Source: Epiperipatus broadwayi (Eukaryota > Onychophora > Udeonychophora > Euonychophora > Peripatidae). Taken from it: a DNA stretch of 64,000 nt. The position numbers were made by a program, and so were the translations under genes. The notes beneath the pieces were generated by a model. That model had not been told where the DNA came from and did not search any database. It saw only the letters and a program-made list of their open reading frames with translations. Positions 1-10,739 of this stretch are shown here, piece by piece. Location: positions 4,545,365-4,609,364 of the forward strand of contig JAQFVV010012477.1 of the NCBI GenBank assembly GCA_028023455.1, written 5' to 3'. The number at the start of each line of letters is the position of its first letter. The first letter of the stretch is position 1.

Positions 1-600
1 ATTTCTGCAATTATTTTTTTATCATTCAACTTTTGGGAGAAGCAGATTGTTTTACAAAATGAATAGAACTTTCTTTGCTTGATGTTTGTATTTAAAATGT
101 GAATAAATAAGTAACAATATCTGATAAATATATCAATATTGAATTTATAAATCTATCAACTTATACTTTAAAATTAAGTTGAATTTTATGATATTGCTAT
201 ATTTTCTAACAGATTGTGGTCGATATGTTACTAACAAATCATAATCACCTCCACTGTAAATTCCATGTAAAGTTACTCAGAAAAAGATAACCATTTATAT
301 TTAAAAATACAAATGTTTCTGTAAAAAATAAATATATAATAATATATATTCTTGACATGTAATACTTCCACACAATTATTACTTGATTATTATGCAAAAA
401 TAATCATAAACTTTTCTAAAATCAAATTTAGTCATTCATAATATTTTCTCAAAGTAATAGTGCAAACTTCAAGACTGCCAAAACAGTGGATACTCATCAT
501 TGTGGAGTTTATTAGGTTTTAAATTGCTTATGTTGACATCTTTAGAATCCTTTTGAAATTAAAATATTAAAAAGGGGGCTTTTAACATGAAAAAAAAAGG
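1..600. other. AT-rich DNA, no gene seen
   Basis: Very AT-rich sequence with short homopolymer runs. I see no open frame, tRNA-like box or inverted repeat that stands out. If the coding-like segments just downstream are real exons, this would be upstream intron. Confidence 0.5.
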
Positions 601-609
601 TTAAAAAAT

Positions 610-679
610 CTCTCGAGAGTTGTATACAAAAATTGAACATTGTGATTATTCAATTGCAGGAGCATCATATGAAAGAAAG
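610..679 (+). pseudogene. Possible exon or coding remnant (unrecognised)
   Basis: A short open frame ends in the residues CDYSIAGASYERK, followed directly by GTATGG, an acceptable 5' splice site. The frame has a stop (TAA) just upstream at about 613, so an exon would need an acceptor inside the segment. The best candidate is the tract ending ATTGCAG at about 659, which would leave only 20 nt. The exon would end in phase 0, which matches the frame of the open segment at 2004. No protein family is recognised. It may be a real small exon, part of a decayed coding block, or chance. Confidence 0.25.
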
Positions 680-2003
680 GTATGGTTAATTGAAATAAAT
701 ATTTTCTGAAAAATCTGTATATTAAAAAAATTATTAAAATATTAATTCAAATAATAAAAAATAACTTTAAAATATTAAAATTCAACTTTTTATTAAAAAA
801 AAAAGAATTAAAAAAATAAAGATTTTGATAGTATTTTCTATTCATTAACAATAAATTTCCAGTTGATAATTTTTCTGTTAACGTAATATAGTCAAATAAA
901 ATCTAAATGCAAATATCATATACTTATTGAAAACAAATACTTAATAATTTTTCAAAAATTAATGAAGATGAGTAAACAAGTTAGTGTTAACTTATTTTTC
1001 TATTTTTACAATGCCAGCACTTGTATTTTTGTCTCTGCATAGAATAAATACATTATTTCCATCCTTTATCAGTTTTTTTGTAACAGTGATAGTTATATAA
1101 TATCTATATGTTTTACTTAAAATTAAAATCCTACCATTAGTAATAGTTAAAATCAAATTGAAGTCATTCAAAGATCTTTGTAAAATTGTTAGTATCATTA
1201 ACTGATTGAAGTGATTTCCTACCATTCAAATAAATTAAAATCATTTGCAGTCACAATAACAAGCTTACATAAAAGTAAGAAGTTAAAGGCATGTAAAAAA
1301 ATTTAAGTTTAATTTTAAATATAATTAATCAATAAATATTATTACTATTGATCACTTGATGTTTATTATTAATAATTTTGCACATTGTTTAATAAAGTTA
1401 TCATTTGTTATATCTTATTGAGTCTATAAATATTCATAAATTAACTGAAAAATAAATGAAGCCTATGCAATAAAAAGTTGGTTTTTAGAAATAAAACTAG
1501 TTGGCATAGAAATTATAAAAAAAGATTAGACTTTTATCAGAAAAAAAAAAGACTGGCTCATTTTGTTTATTGTTTTAATGTTCATGTTATTTTATTCATA
1601 TTCATATATTATTGACATACTAATCATAGTTATTTTAATAAAAAAACATTTATTTTTTTAAATAAAGAATCTGTATCGATTTCAAATTATGTTAATCTAT
1701 TTATAAGAAACCTAATTCCAAATATTTTAATTTAGTGACATTCAACAGAATTTATATACATTATTCTATGTTGTAAATCTTAATGCAAAATGATTTCCTA
1801 TTATATTATTATTATTTTTTTTTTGAAGTTTCTACTGTGTAAAGTCAAATATTAATATCCAATATAATTTCTGTATTTGGAAGAGTTACTTTTACTTTCT
1901 TTTGTTATTAATTATGGCTTTTGACCAGTAAATTATTGCACGTAACTTAGATTTTTATAATTTCATTTAAACTATTGATTTTATATCATTTATTTGTTTG
2001 CAG

Positions 2004-2095
2004 GAATGTGCAAACATCAATACTCAGCTGAAATTCAGTTTAATAAGTGGTCATTATCGAATTTGCTATCCATATAAAAATTTGGAAGAGGAATA
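2004..2095 (+). pseudogene. Possible terminal exon (unrecognised)
   Basis: The tract TTTATTTGTTTGCAG gives a convincing 3' splice site. It is followed by 30 open codons beginning ECANINTQLKF and ending YKNLEEE, then TAA. The sequence GGAATAAAAG places an AATAAA hexamer over the stop. The residue mix (Cys, Arg, Gly, Glu) is less AT-driven than chance frames nearby. Joining it in phase 0 to the segment ending at 679 keeps the frame open across a 1.3-kb intron. A second frame of this segment is also open for 23 codons, so the assignment is tentative. No homolog is recognised. Confidence 0.3.
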
Positions 2096-2871
2096 AAAGT
2101 TAATGTATTTTTTGTTAAATGAGCACAATGGTAAGAAATTGAGAGGTTATAACTTTAATTAATATTATATAGGAAAGATTAAAAAAAACCCTTTTAAATA
2201 ATTTAATTCAAGACGAGGGTTATTTCAAAATTTTTTTACGAAAAAAAAAAAGTGAAAAAGAAGACAATACTTAACAACTATTTTAAATATTCGATGAATA
2301 GCGCTTATGATTGTTTTTCTTTGTTTTATATTTTAATTATTAATGTTTAGATATTTATTTTCTGACCACTAATTGGACAAATCAATGTCATCTAGCTATC
2401 TAAAAAAAATCCTAAACTTGGTAAACCTAAAAAGAGTTTCAAAAGAATTTAAAGTTCATTGTGTGGGCAGGGCATATGGATGCTTTAATACCTATATTTT
2501 AAGATTCTTTCATATATATAAAATTGCAGAACGTGTGTAAAGACGCATGCTACATTTATATAAATGAAAAAGTAAAAAAATATAAACTATTTTTTCAATA
2601 AAGTTTCAAATATTATTCAAGATCACTTTATGTAATAATCAATAATAAATATTAGATCAGATTTTATTAAGTTAATAACTAAAGAGCATTAAATTTATTT
2701 ATGAAACAAAAAATGTAACATATGGCATCTTTCAAAGCTTTTTATTTAAAAAAAAATCATTCGATGCCAATTATATCCAAAATTGTTCAAATAATACTAA
2801 GTTATCTGATACATTTCTTGTAAAATTAGAAACCCATAAATCAGAATTATTTTTAGATTCTCAATTTTTCA

Positions 2872-3400
2872 GACAGATAGGTTGTTAAAATGTCAGAACT
2901 CACTGCAAACATTCAATAGACTGGAAGAAATTGTTAAGAAATGTTATGAAAAATTATTTAATGAATTATCGCTTAGGCTTGACTGATGCATCTTGGTTAT
3001 TACGTTTTCTGTTTAACAGATTTTTTTTTATATAATTACTAATTATCGCAAAAGGTTAATGATGTTATAATAGAAACATTAATTTGAAAAAATTTTCTTC
3101 AATTAGTTTGAGCAATCTTTCAATCAGGAGATAAGAGAGAGCTCAAACGCTTGACAAATGGCTTAACCTACTAATGATTTTAGAAATTGAAGACAAGTTG
3201 CACTTTTATATATATTTAGAATAAAGTGAATTATGGTTGATATTTGTGCCTAATTAAAGCTGCCAAATAAGCAGAGTGATCTTGACAGATTTATATTTAA
3301 GAATAAAATCATGATTGCCTGAAATGAAAAGAAATTCATTGAATTGAAGAACGATTTCTTTTTTTTTTTTTTTGTATTTATCTGCAAGGTAAATGAACTT
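2872..3400 (+). pseudogene. Decayed coding-like block (unrecognised)
   Basis: Several coding-like stretches follow one another on this strand, separated by stops and frame changes. After an acceptor-like tract ending TTTTTCAG at 2871 there is a 37-codon open stretch containing LQTFNRLEEIVKKCYEKLF. Around 3107 a second acceptor-like tract precedes FEQSFNQEIRESSNA and a stop. Around 3255 there is LKLPNKQSDLDRFIFKNK. The charged, helix-like composition differs from chance frames in AT-rich DNA. I read it as the remnant of a transposon or other pseudogene. It could instead hold real exons. No family could be named. Confidence 0.3.
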
Positions 3401-4370
3401 TTAAACTGTATTATATATTTCATATATAGAAAATCCTTTGTGATTTGCTATGCCTAAATTGTATTAAGTGAATAATATTTTTCTATCAATATATATATGT
3501 TACACTCATCCCTTTTAAATAATAAAATAATACAAGTAAAATAAGTGTGTAAGTATAACAGTGCGTGTATATATATATAATTAATTGCTTAATCCACCTA
3601 CCTATATATTATATAAATAAATTTGGAAATATAGAAGCTTTAATAAAAATGAATAAAACGTACATCAATTAGTTACCATATAGATCATAAAACTGGACAA
3701 TGACATTGTGTGACACTCATTTTGAATATTTATATAGGTACATTTATAAATTTTTTCAAATTTTTACAATCACTTTCGTTCTAGCACTTCTAACATCTGA
3801 TAAAAATATATAAAACATTCATGCTAATAGTTCTCAAAATGCATTTTGAACATCAGATTTTTGTAGATAATTCAAGCTTTATTAGCTTTCCATGTTTTCT
3901 CAATGTCTGTAGAAATGTATTTGAAGTATAGAAATGATGTTGATCATTCCTAACGAATGTTTTATACTATTTTTTTTTAGAAATAGTTAACCACTTGAGA
4001 GAATACTTCTACATTTGACCTTCTAGAGAATAGTAATTCTAAAGTAATAAAATTAATATGCTATTGTATAAAATCTTAATCATTTGAATTTGCAGAGAAA
4101 TCAAATCCAAACAAATAAAAACATATACTCATAGTATACTGAGTAAGTTGACGTTATAAAACCATAATATTATTTCTATTAAGTAAATCAATCGATCACA
4201 AAGAATATGAAGCACTTAGAAGAACTGGAATGATAAAACACACTTTTTTAAAATATAAAATATGGCATTGGCAGACCAAAATTTTTAAAACTGAAATACT
4301 AAAAATGTCATATTTTATCAATGTATGATGATGATTTATGTATTCTTTTACTCACAAATAGCAAACATTA
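3401..4370. other. AT-rich DNA, no gene seen
   Basis: Low-complexity AT-rich sequence with short AT dinucleotide runs near 3490 and 3570. No supported gene or clear repeat was seen. Confidence 0.5.
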
Positions 4371-4379
4371 AACATATTT

Positions 4380-4560
4380 AAGAAATAATATTAGAGAAAA
4401 ATGAAACAATTAACAGGATGGAAAGTTGAATATTGAAATTCTTAAGACACCTGGAAGCCAATATCATTAATCAACCCATCTGAGATAAAATACTGCATTG
4501 GATGAGAGATATTTTGAGATGTAATGGCATGTTTAACGATGTGTAAGAAGTAATATATAT
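4380..4560 (+). pseudogene. RTE-like LINE remnant, C-terminal region
   Basis: With stops and shifts ignored, this strand reads like the C-terminal tail of the 1004-residue RTE protein encoded at 53599-56613. The clearest stretch is ILHWMRDILRCNG, matching the family's VRWMDEIRKCAG near its C-terminus (about residues 965-977). An upstream fragment resembles the preceding basic region. The copy ends in a short AT run, as RTE copies often end in simple sequence. It is heavily decayed and cannot be functional. The match was found by eye, so its start is uncertain. Confidence 0.4.
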
Positions 4561-4689
4561 ATATATTCAAAATTCAGACCATTTTAAATTGCAATTTTAA
4601 ATTCAATTTCATTAGTTTGATATTTAATATAACTATAAAAATAAAATATATGCAATATTAAATTTACTCATTAAACATATATATTTTTT

Positions 4690-4795
4690 TGGTTTATACA
4701 TTCTTATTAGTAAAGCTACATTATAAGTTTTTTTAAGTTACACTGCTAAATTTTTTTTTTTTTTTTTTTAAATCTTCATTAAATCAATTATTTGG
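4690..4795. repeat. T-rich low-complexity tract
   Basis: Runs of T including a stretch of about 20 T near 4750-4770. It lies between two LINE remnants of opposite orientation. It may be an old poly(A)-type tail or simple slippage. Confidence 0.4.
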
Positions 4796-4849
4796 AAGTA
4801 ATGTTTAATAATGAATATGCAAAAAATAGTTTTATTTATCACAAACTCC

Positions 4850-5490
4850 ATTCAAAGTAAAGAATATGTATGTATATGAAAAATCAACTTTATAATTTGA
4901 ACTTTGATTTAGTTATGGTTATTTATATCTTAAAGATTAATTTTTCTACATATCTATAGATTAATAATTACTTTAAAGATTAATCTTTCCAACATTTTAT
5001 AGACTAATAATTATTTTAATCACATTAGAAATGATTTTAGAATCAAACACCTTTTCCTAATCTACAAACACAAAACCAAGCAGCATATTGTTTTGTTTAT
5101 AATTTTTATGGTACATGGACATGGCATATTGTAATTATAAATCCAATTATTTATTATTAATTCGAGTATAAAATCTCTGTGCACTTACCAAAAACTTATA
5201 ATATTTTAAATAAATATTTCTGTATTTTTATCTTCCTTTTGTAGTTTTTTTAACAATTAAAATTATTATTGCAATATTCTAACCACTAATATTAGATTTT
5301 TATTATTGAAACATTTATATATAATCTTAAGAAAAACTTTCATTTGAGTTTTTTTTTCAATAGTTGTAATTATTTCATCTTTATCTGGAGCCTTTCTGAT
5401 TTTCTTAAAATTAATAGTATGTTTCACATCTTCACTTAAGATATGTGTCATTTCAAGAATACTGATAATATACAAGCTGACTCATATTTT
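4850..5490 (-). pseudogene. RTE-like LINE remnant, reverse-transcriptase palm
   Basis: The 69-codon frame at 5266-5475 aligns with the start of the RT domain of the intact RTE copy at 53.6 kb. Its EDVKHTINFKKIRKAPDKDE corresponds to the family's EEVRHAIKCMKKGKPPGND. Further downstream on the minus strand KYRNIYL matches the NYRPISLL motif. Near 5055, GFVFVD, a stop, then EKVFDS corresponds to FVDYEKAFDS, the motif A region with the catalytic Asp. Stops and frameshifts are frequent, so this is a dead, 5'-truncated copy. A SINE lies just beyond its truncated end. Confidence 0.55.
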
Positions 5491-5547
5491 ATTTGAAAAA
5501 ATGTATTATAAAGCTAAGATTCCTGAATCAAAACTCAGCTTAGTCCA

Positions 5548-5700
5548 GCATTGGTGGCCTAGCGGTTTGCACAGCTGCCTTCCAAACAGCTGGCTCGGGT
5601 TCACTTCCTGGTTAATGCTTTAACATAAAAAAAGACAACTGAGCCTATCATTCCTGATAGTCAAGCATCAGGTATCTCCTAAGCAACTAATCATTTGATT
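5548..5700 (+). repeat. tRNA-Gly(TCC)-derived SINE or tRNA pseudogene
   Basis: Positions 5548-5619 fold like a 72-nt tRNA. The acceptor strands GCATTGG and TTAATGC pair with G-T wobbles. The A box reads TGGCCTAGCGG. The anticodon loop is CTTCCAA, anticodon TCC. The T arm reads GGGTTCACTTCC. The whole aligns closely with eukaryotic tRNA-Gly(TCC), but the T loop has lost the GGTTCGA core by changes that include CpG decay. About 80 nt of non-tRNA sequence with a short internal inverted motif (ATCATTCCTGATAG) follows. That suggests a SINE body rather than a simple tRNA pseudogene. There is no T-run terminator. Confidence 0.6.
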
Positions 5701-6640
5701 ATTTATATTATATAAAGTATATACAAAGTAATTTAAGATATTTCATTTTTCAATAACCTCAAAAACTTTTTCCATAATACCAAAATATTTTATAACCTTG
5801 AGATATTTATTCTGCCTATAGTTTTTCTTGCCATTTTATAATTATATACCATTTTACTAAAGGTTACAGTTTCAAATCCTCTAATATATATTTACTTTTC
5901 TATTTGCTTTGTCTTAAATCATAAAAAAATTAACCAGTGAGTGCTATTTTATTTGGTCCTGCTGTTTTGAATTCATATTTTTATTGCTCATATCTAAGCC
6001 ATCAGTATAATCATTTTAAAACATTTTATTTCTAAAATTTATTAAATTTAATAAACTATTCTTAAAATTAGAGTTGTTATCTACGTGCATTACCTTAACA
6101 ATTTTTGTCTCTTCATTTTGTATTAATACACACATAATTTTATAATAATCACTATATTTGATTAATTTATAAAGTATACTATATTTTTGAAAGGCATATT
6201 TTTAAATATTCAAATACAACTAGAATTTTATTAAAGTAATCAAAATATACAGATTTTTTTTTTTTGATATTCATAAATTCTACAGGTATGTCATTACCCT
6301 AATTTCTGTGTCCTTGTCCAAATTTCAAACTGCACTTTATCTTTTAAACACTTTATAATTGTTACATTAGAAACAATTTTAAAATGTTTTTTTTTTAAAA
6401 ATATTTGTTAACAGTATTTAACACTATCATACTATGAGTCTAGCATCTACAGCTGTATGGAACTTTCCCCACATTTTTCAGAAGTGTCTAATCTTTGTAA
6501 GAAAACTAAATAAATGCAAGCTTCACATTAGTATTTATATCCCATAAATTTTTCTTTTTTTTCATTGAAGCTTTCCATAATAGCAAAAACTATAACAACA
6601 ATATGTAAACAAGCATCTATTTTTGTAGCGCGATGTTTAT
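5701..6640. other. AT-rich DNA, no gene seen
   Basis: AT-rich sequence with T-rich runs and no supported gene. Short chance frames only. Confidence 0.5.
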
Positions 6641-6647
6641 AATTGTA

Positions 6648-7065
6648 ATTCACTAAATATCAGCCTTTTACAGCTACTGTACATGCGCTTTAATGAGTGT
6701 TAAATAATAAATGAATACTTTTCAGTGCCCATACAAGATATAGCATTTAAGAAAGAATAAAATGAATCACTTATTCTTTCCGAACCCAAATGTTTATATA
6801 TGGGCAAATCTTAAGTACTGGCAAATAAAGCGTGAAGATAGATCATTCACTTTAAATTACGGTTCGCGTTGTCTGACTTACGCTTTATTTGCCAGTACTT
6901 AAGATTTGCCCATATATAAACATTTGGGTTCAGAAAGAATAAGTGATTCATTTTATTCTTTCTTAAATGCTATATCTTGTATGGGCACTGAAAAGTATTC
7001 ATTTATTATTTAACACTCATTAAAGCGCATGTACAGTAGCTGTAAAAGGCTGATATTTAGTGAAT
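6648..7065. repeat. Near-perfect long palindrome (186-bp arms)
   Basis: Positions 6648-6833 are the reverse complement of 6880-7065 with only about one mismatch seen (near 6780, C against T), around a 46-bp loop. The outer arm begins ATTCACTAAATATCAG and the inner arm ends at AAATAAAGCGT. The two arms are far more alike than any other inverted repeat here, which implies recent origin or gene conversion. No ORF, no target duplication and no terminal motif of a known transposon was recognised. A foldback MITE or a fresh inverted duplication are both possible. Confidence 0.85.
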
Positions 7066-7310
7066 AACAACAATAAAAAAAAGTTTTGTAATAGTCTTCA
7101 ATTAAATTTCTCTCCATTTTACTTTCTTTGTATTAATCCATCCAAATTTTAATGTTTTGGAGCATATTTATTTAAATATAAGTCACTTTTTAAAAAAAAT
7201 TATCATCACTTACATTTCCAATTATATTTTTATAGTAAATATTCATACTTTTAAACCACCAAACATCACACGATCACTATTTCTTATGCTTGCACAAATT
7301 GTTTTACATA

Positions 7311-7433
7311 GAGGCCAGACTCTCCATACAGTAGCGCCACCAGCACAAGCCAGAGTAATCAATGGATAACTTTTTTGCATCCACTGATTACTCTGGCTTG
7401 CACTGGTGGCACTACTGTATAGAGTCTGGCCTC
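7311..7433. mobile_element. Small hairpin MITE
   Basis: Positions 7311-7366 and 7380-7433 are inverted copies (about 55 bp, a few differences) around a 13-bp loop. Each arm contains AGCCAGAGTAATCA or its complement. A single arm of the same family occurs at 10548-10604, so this is a dispersed element. The sequence is richer in GC than its surroundings. Two shadow open frames over it have no independent support. Confidence 0.7.
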
Positions 7434-7649
7434 CATACTTCCAAAACATCTTATTTACTGTTGAATCATTTTGTTGCTTTTCTAAATACCATTTATTATT
7501 TTTAATGCTGTTTTTCTCTCAATATTCTTTTTCTTATTTTTTGATAATAAAAATATGATAGACAAATCTTATACAGTATTCTAAATTAATTCTAATAATT
7601 TTGACTTTTTGCATTATTTTATTTTCACAAAAATAATTATATTAATTCA

Positions 7650-8090
7650 GAACATATTTCATTGTTTTATTTCATTAGCATTTTTAATAGTGATTTCAGA
7701 ATTTCTTCATCTTCATCAATGTTTATAACATGATTTGCATATATGATGCTACTGGTTCTCATTTTATGCACTAATCTTTTTTTTAAGGCTCATTTATTCT
7801 TATTGATTTTTTTTTAATGTTGAATATATATGTTTAATAAGAATTGTGGATCTCCTTAATTTGTGTATTTTCAAACTAGTTTTAGTTTCTGCCCATAATT
7901 CTCATGGCTGGTTGTGAATTATAGCAGATCAATGTTATCAAAAGCATTTTACAAATCAAAAAGAATAAATATCAAGTAGATTTTCATTAATCTAAAATCC
8001 TGTTTGACTTCTTTTTTGGATCTGTGCATTTTTTATATTTCAACAATGAAATTTTTCATCCTCAGTAAAATCTTAAATTCTGCTAAAAGT
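7650..8090 (-). pseudogene. Reverse-transcriptase remnant (non-LTR type)
   Basis: Read on this strand with stops ignored, the stretch around 7940-7990 gives FDL, a stop, then NAFDNIDLL. That resembles RT motif A (F-V-D-x-x-K-A-F-D-S). It is followed by a segment like the xxLRNYGIPxKLVxLI region common after motif A in LINE RTs. Upstream, IQKRSQTGF resembles the QAGFR motif. It is heavily decayed and too diverged to assign firmly to the RTE family seen elsewhere in the window. Confidence 0.35.
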
Positions 8091-8099
8091 TCAAATAAA

Positions 8100-9140
8100 T
8101 ATTGATTTTATTATCTATAATTGATATATATCAAAATATTTTTTATATATCTTGAAACAATATTTACATACGCTTCATGTCTATAATTTGAAAAATTAAA
8201 AGGAATTTTAAAAATAAATGTTTTAAATGATTTTAATGAGTAAAAACTACTTATATAATTTATATGCACAGTTAAATAGATATGGTATAATTAATGATAA
8301 GTTTATTACAAAAGTATCTTAATACAAATAGTTTTTTTTATTTACAAAGTGGAAATAAAATTCTGAGAAAAAGTAATTAAAATGCTTGTAACAAATTAAT
8401 TAAATAGGAAGAAAAATATATGTAAATTTAGATTATTTTTTAATCCTTTTCAAAGATAAAAAATTATAAATGGTTTGATTGAGCAAATCAAAATGAAGAT
8501 CAGACATTATCTACAATCAATAGATTGAAATATTCAAATGATTACAGAGAGATCCTACTTTTGCTGAGAAGCAGGTCAACAAGATATAAATAGGGATTGT
8601 AAGTTGATTTGTTATTATTCTGATTGCTCTGCATGCTCTGTGTGCTTTAAGTAATCCAGATTTTTTTATTCAGCTTGTATTTATTCAAGTATTTTGGTTC
8701 CAATACCATGCAGAAAGTTTATATCTGTTCAGAATTAATTAATATTTGTTAAGGAACATTTAAACTGTATTATACCACATATAATATCTATGCATAAACT
8801 TATTTTCACATGAGTAAACTTAATTATTGAATCAATTATTCATTAAACATATTTATTTGTTTATAAATTGACCAGACAGTCAATTTATGCTCTTGTGTGT
8901 GTTATCTTTTAGTATATCCTTAAATAAATTGTAATGTTTCATTAAATTTTTAGTACTTGGTCATTATTTTGCAATAAATAATTTAGTTAGAGTAGGATAA
9001 GTTCTGCGATGAATATGGAACACACATGCAAATTGCCTTTAGATGATTCCTGTGGGGTTGCATATTTTGGATAATTATAGATTTTTTTTATAAGCAGTGC
9101 CCAACATGGGGCCTGATGTATACCTACATATACCTGATAT
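8100..9140. other. AT-rich DNA, no gene seen
   Basis: AT-rich sequence with no supported gene. A slightly GC-richer patch near 8500-8660 gives only interrupted frames. Confidence 0.5.
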
Positions 9141-9151
9141 ATATATATATA

Positions 9152-9242
9152 ATTAAAACCTGTCAACATTTAGACAATCCCAATATCAGTAACAATCAAC
9201 AATTGCAAACTGTTGTCAAGGCAACCTTCTTTTAACAATAAA
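9152..9242 (+). mobile_element. Half copy of a hairpin MITE
   Basis: This stretch, from TTAAAACCTGTCAACATTTA to TTTAACAATAAAG, matches the left arm of the full hairpin element at 58013-58209. It shares CAATCCCAATATCA and the terminal TTAACAATA. Only one arm is present here, so it is a solo arm or a deletion derivative. Confidence 0.6.
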
Positions 9243-9599
9243 GATGAAATATATATATTTACTATGTGGAGTCAATATATATAAGTACAAATTATGGAGA
9301 TGGAAAGTCTAATTTTAATTATATATTGATTTAAAAATACTGGAAAAAATTGATGATATATATAAAAAAAAAATAAGTTCATCTTTCTTTTACTTTGATA
9401 GGTAGAAGCAAAAAAAGGGAAAAATTTTTTTAAATAGTTCATTTTAGATTTAGAAAAATAATTTTATTGATTAACAAAATATATTTATCAACAAAGTTTT
9501 GTTGACAAATAATTGCTAATAATGAGAATAAAAAAAGTAAATACATATAACAGCTTGCATGGTGATATATTGGTTTGTTTAATAAAATTAAGTATTGGC

Positions 9600-9632
9600 A
9601 ATATGAAAGTAAATATATATATATATATATAA
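9600..9632. repeat. Short (AT)n microsatellite
   Basis: About 20-30 bp of alternating AT. A 74-codon minus-strand frame crosses it but has no coding character. Confidence 0.7.
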
Positions 9633-9894
9633 CATCCTCTAACGAATGCACATATAAAATCATTTGAACACTGCAGAAAGTTTAAAAGTAGGCAATATCA
9701 TCAAAGGACATAATGTGTATGGCAAAAGAAGGACTTTCATGTGGAATCAGCATGTGCTCAGCTAAAGTATGGCAGAGTAAAGTAGACAATTAAAAAATAA
9801 ATAGTTAATAGTTTAGAATTATTGTAAAAGCAAAATTTTGAATTACTTTAGAAAAATAAAGAAAATTGTCATTGTATGTATATATTTGTTATAA

Positions 9895-10500
9895 ATATGG
9901 AATCAGAAGAACAAAACAGTCTAACAACAGGAAAGAAGATAGTCCCATTTTTTTCAAAAATCCCTAAGTAATTGGAAAAAAAAAGAGCCAATGGAGATAC
10001 AAATAATAATGAGGCTAATTATGTAAATGTTTCAAAATAATCAACAGGATTTAATGGAAAAGATGGGATAAATGAAGCAAGAGATAGGAGAAATGAAGCA
10101 AAAGATGGAAGAAATGAAACAGGAGTTAAGTGATAGGGCAGATTAGATGTGAAATGCAATAAAAACTGAGAGGAAAAAGCTAAGTAAAAATGTTGAAGAA
10201 ATAGAGCAAGAGGTAAAGGTAGCAAAAGTAAAGGTTAAGGAAATTGGAGAAGTAAGATTAGACAGTATAAGACTAGACAGGGTGGAAGAAGAAGTAGTAT
10301 GGATAAAATAAACCATGAAGCATCAATTAAAGGTTTAAAGAGCTATCTATAGTGATTAGGGGGAAAAGGCTTAATGATGAATTAAAAGATAGAATGGATA
10401 ATATGGACGAAAAGTTATATATAGTGCATCAGCAATATGTAGAAATTTACAAAAATAGCTTAAGAATGTTCAGAAATGAAAATATACATTGAGCAAAGAA
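9895..10500 (+). pseudogene. Coiled-coil pseudo-ORF, LINE ORF1-like
   Basis: A purine-rich block that, read through stops and shifts, gives Met- and Glu/Lys-rich heptad-like sequence. Examples are MKQEIGEMKQKMEEMKQEL near 10072 and a run around 10190-10290 beginning KNVEEIEQEVKVAKVKV. A later part reads RLNDELKDRMDNMDEK. Such coiled coils are typical of LINE ORF1 proteins, which bind RNA. There is no intact frame longer than a few dozen codons, so it is dead. A solo MITE arm lies just downstream at 10548. Whether it belongs to the same LINE as the remnant at 46.9-48.3 kb cannot be told here. Confidence 0.5.
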
Positions 10501-10547
10501 AGGAGGCAACTGAAAGGAAAAACTGTCAGTATGGAAAAAATACACAT

Positions 10548-10604
10548 AGGCAAAACTCTTCATACAGTAGTGTCACTCAGTGCAAGCCAGAGTAATCAAT
10601 GGAT
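10548..10604 (+). mobile_element. Solo arm of the 7.3-kb hairpin MITE
   Basis: Shares CATACAGTAG and GCAAGCCAGAGTAATCAATGG with the left arm of the hairpin at 7311-7433, with no inverted partner nearby. It lies at the end of the coiled-coil pseudo-ORF. Confidence 0.65.
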
Positions 10605-10739
10605 GCAGGAAGGTTTGTGCATAAAATCCATATCTAGTGCCTACTCATTCAATATTCCCAGACTAGCATTTAGCTTATGGCTTGAACAGTTACAATATAT
10701 ATATATATATATTTGTATAAATAATATAACACTTTAAAA

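Noticed and set aside
5548-5619. Functional tRNA-Gly gene
   Set aside because: The T-loop core is mutated and there is no T-run terminator after the tRNA body.
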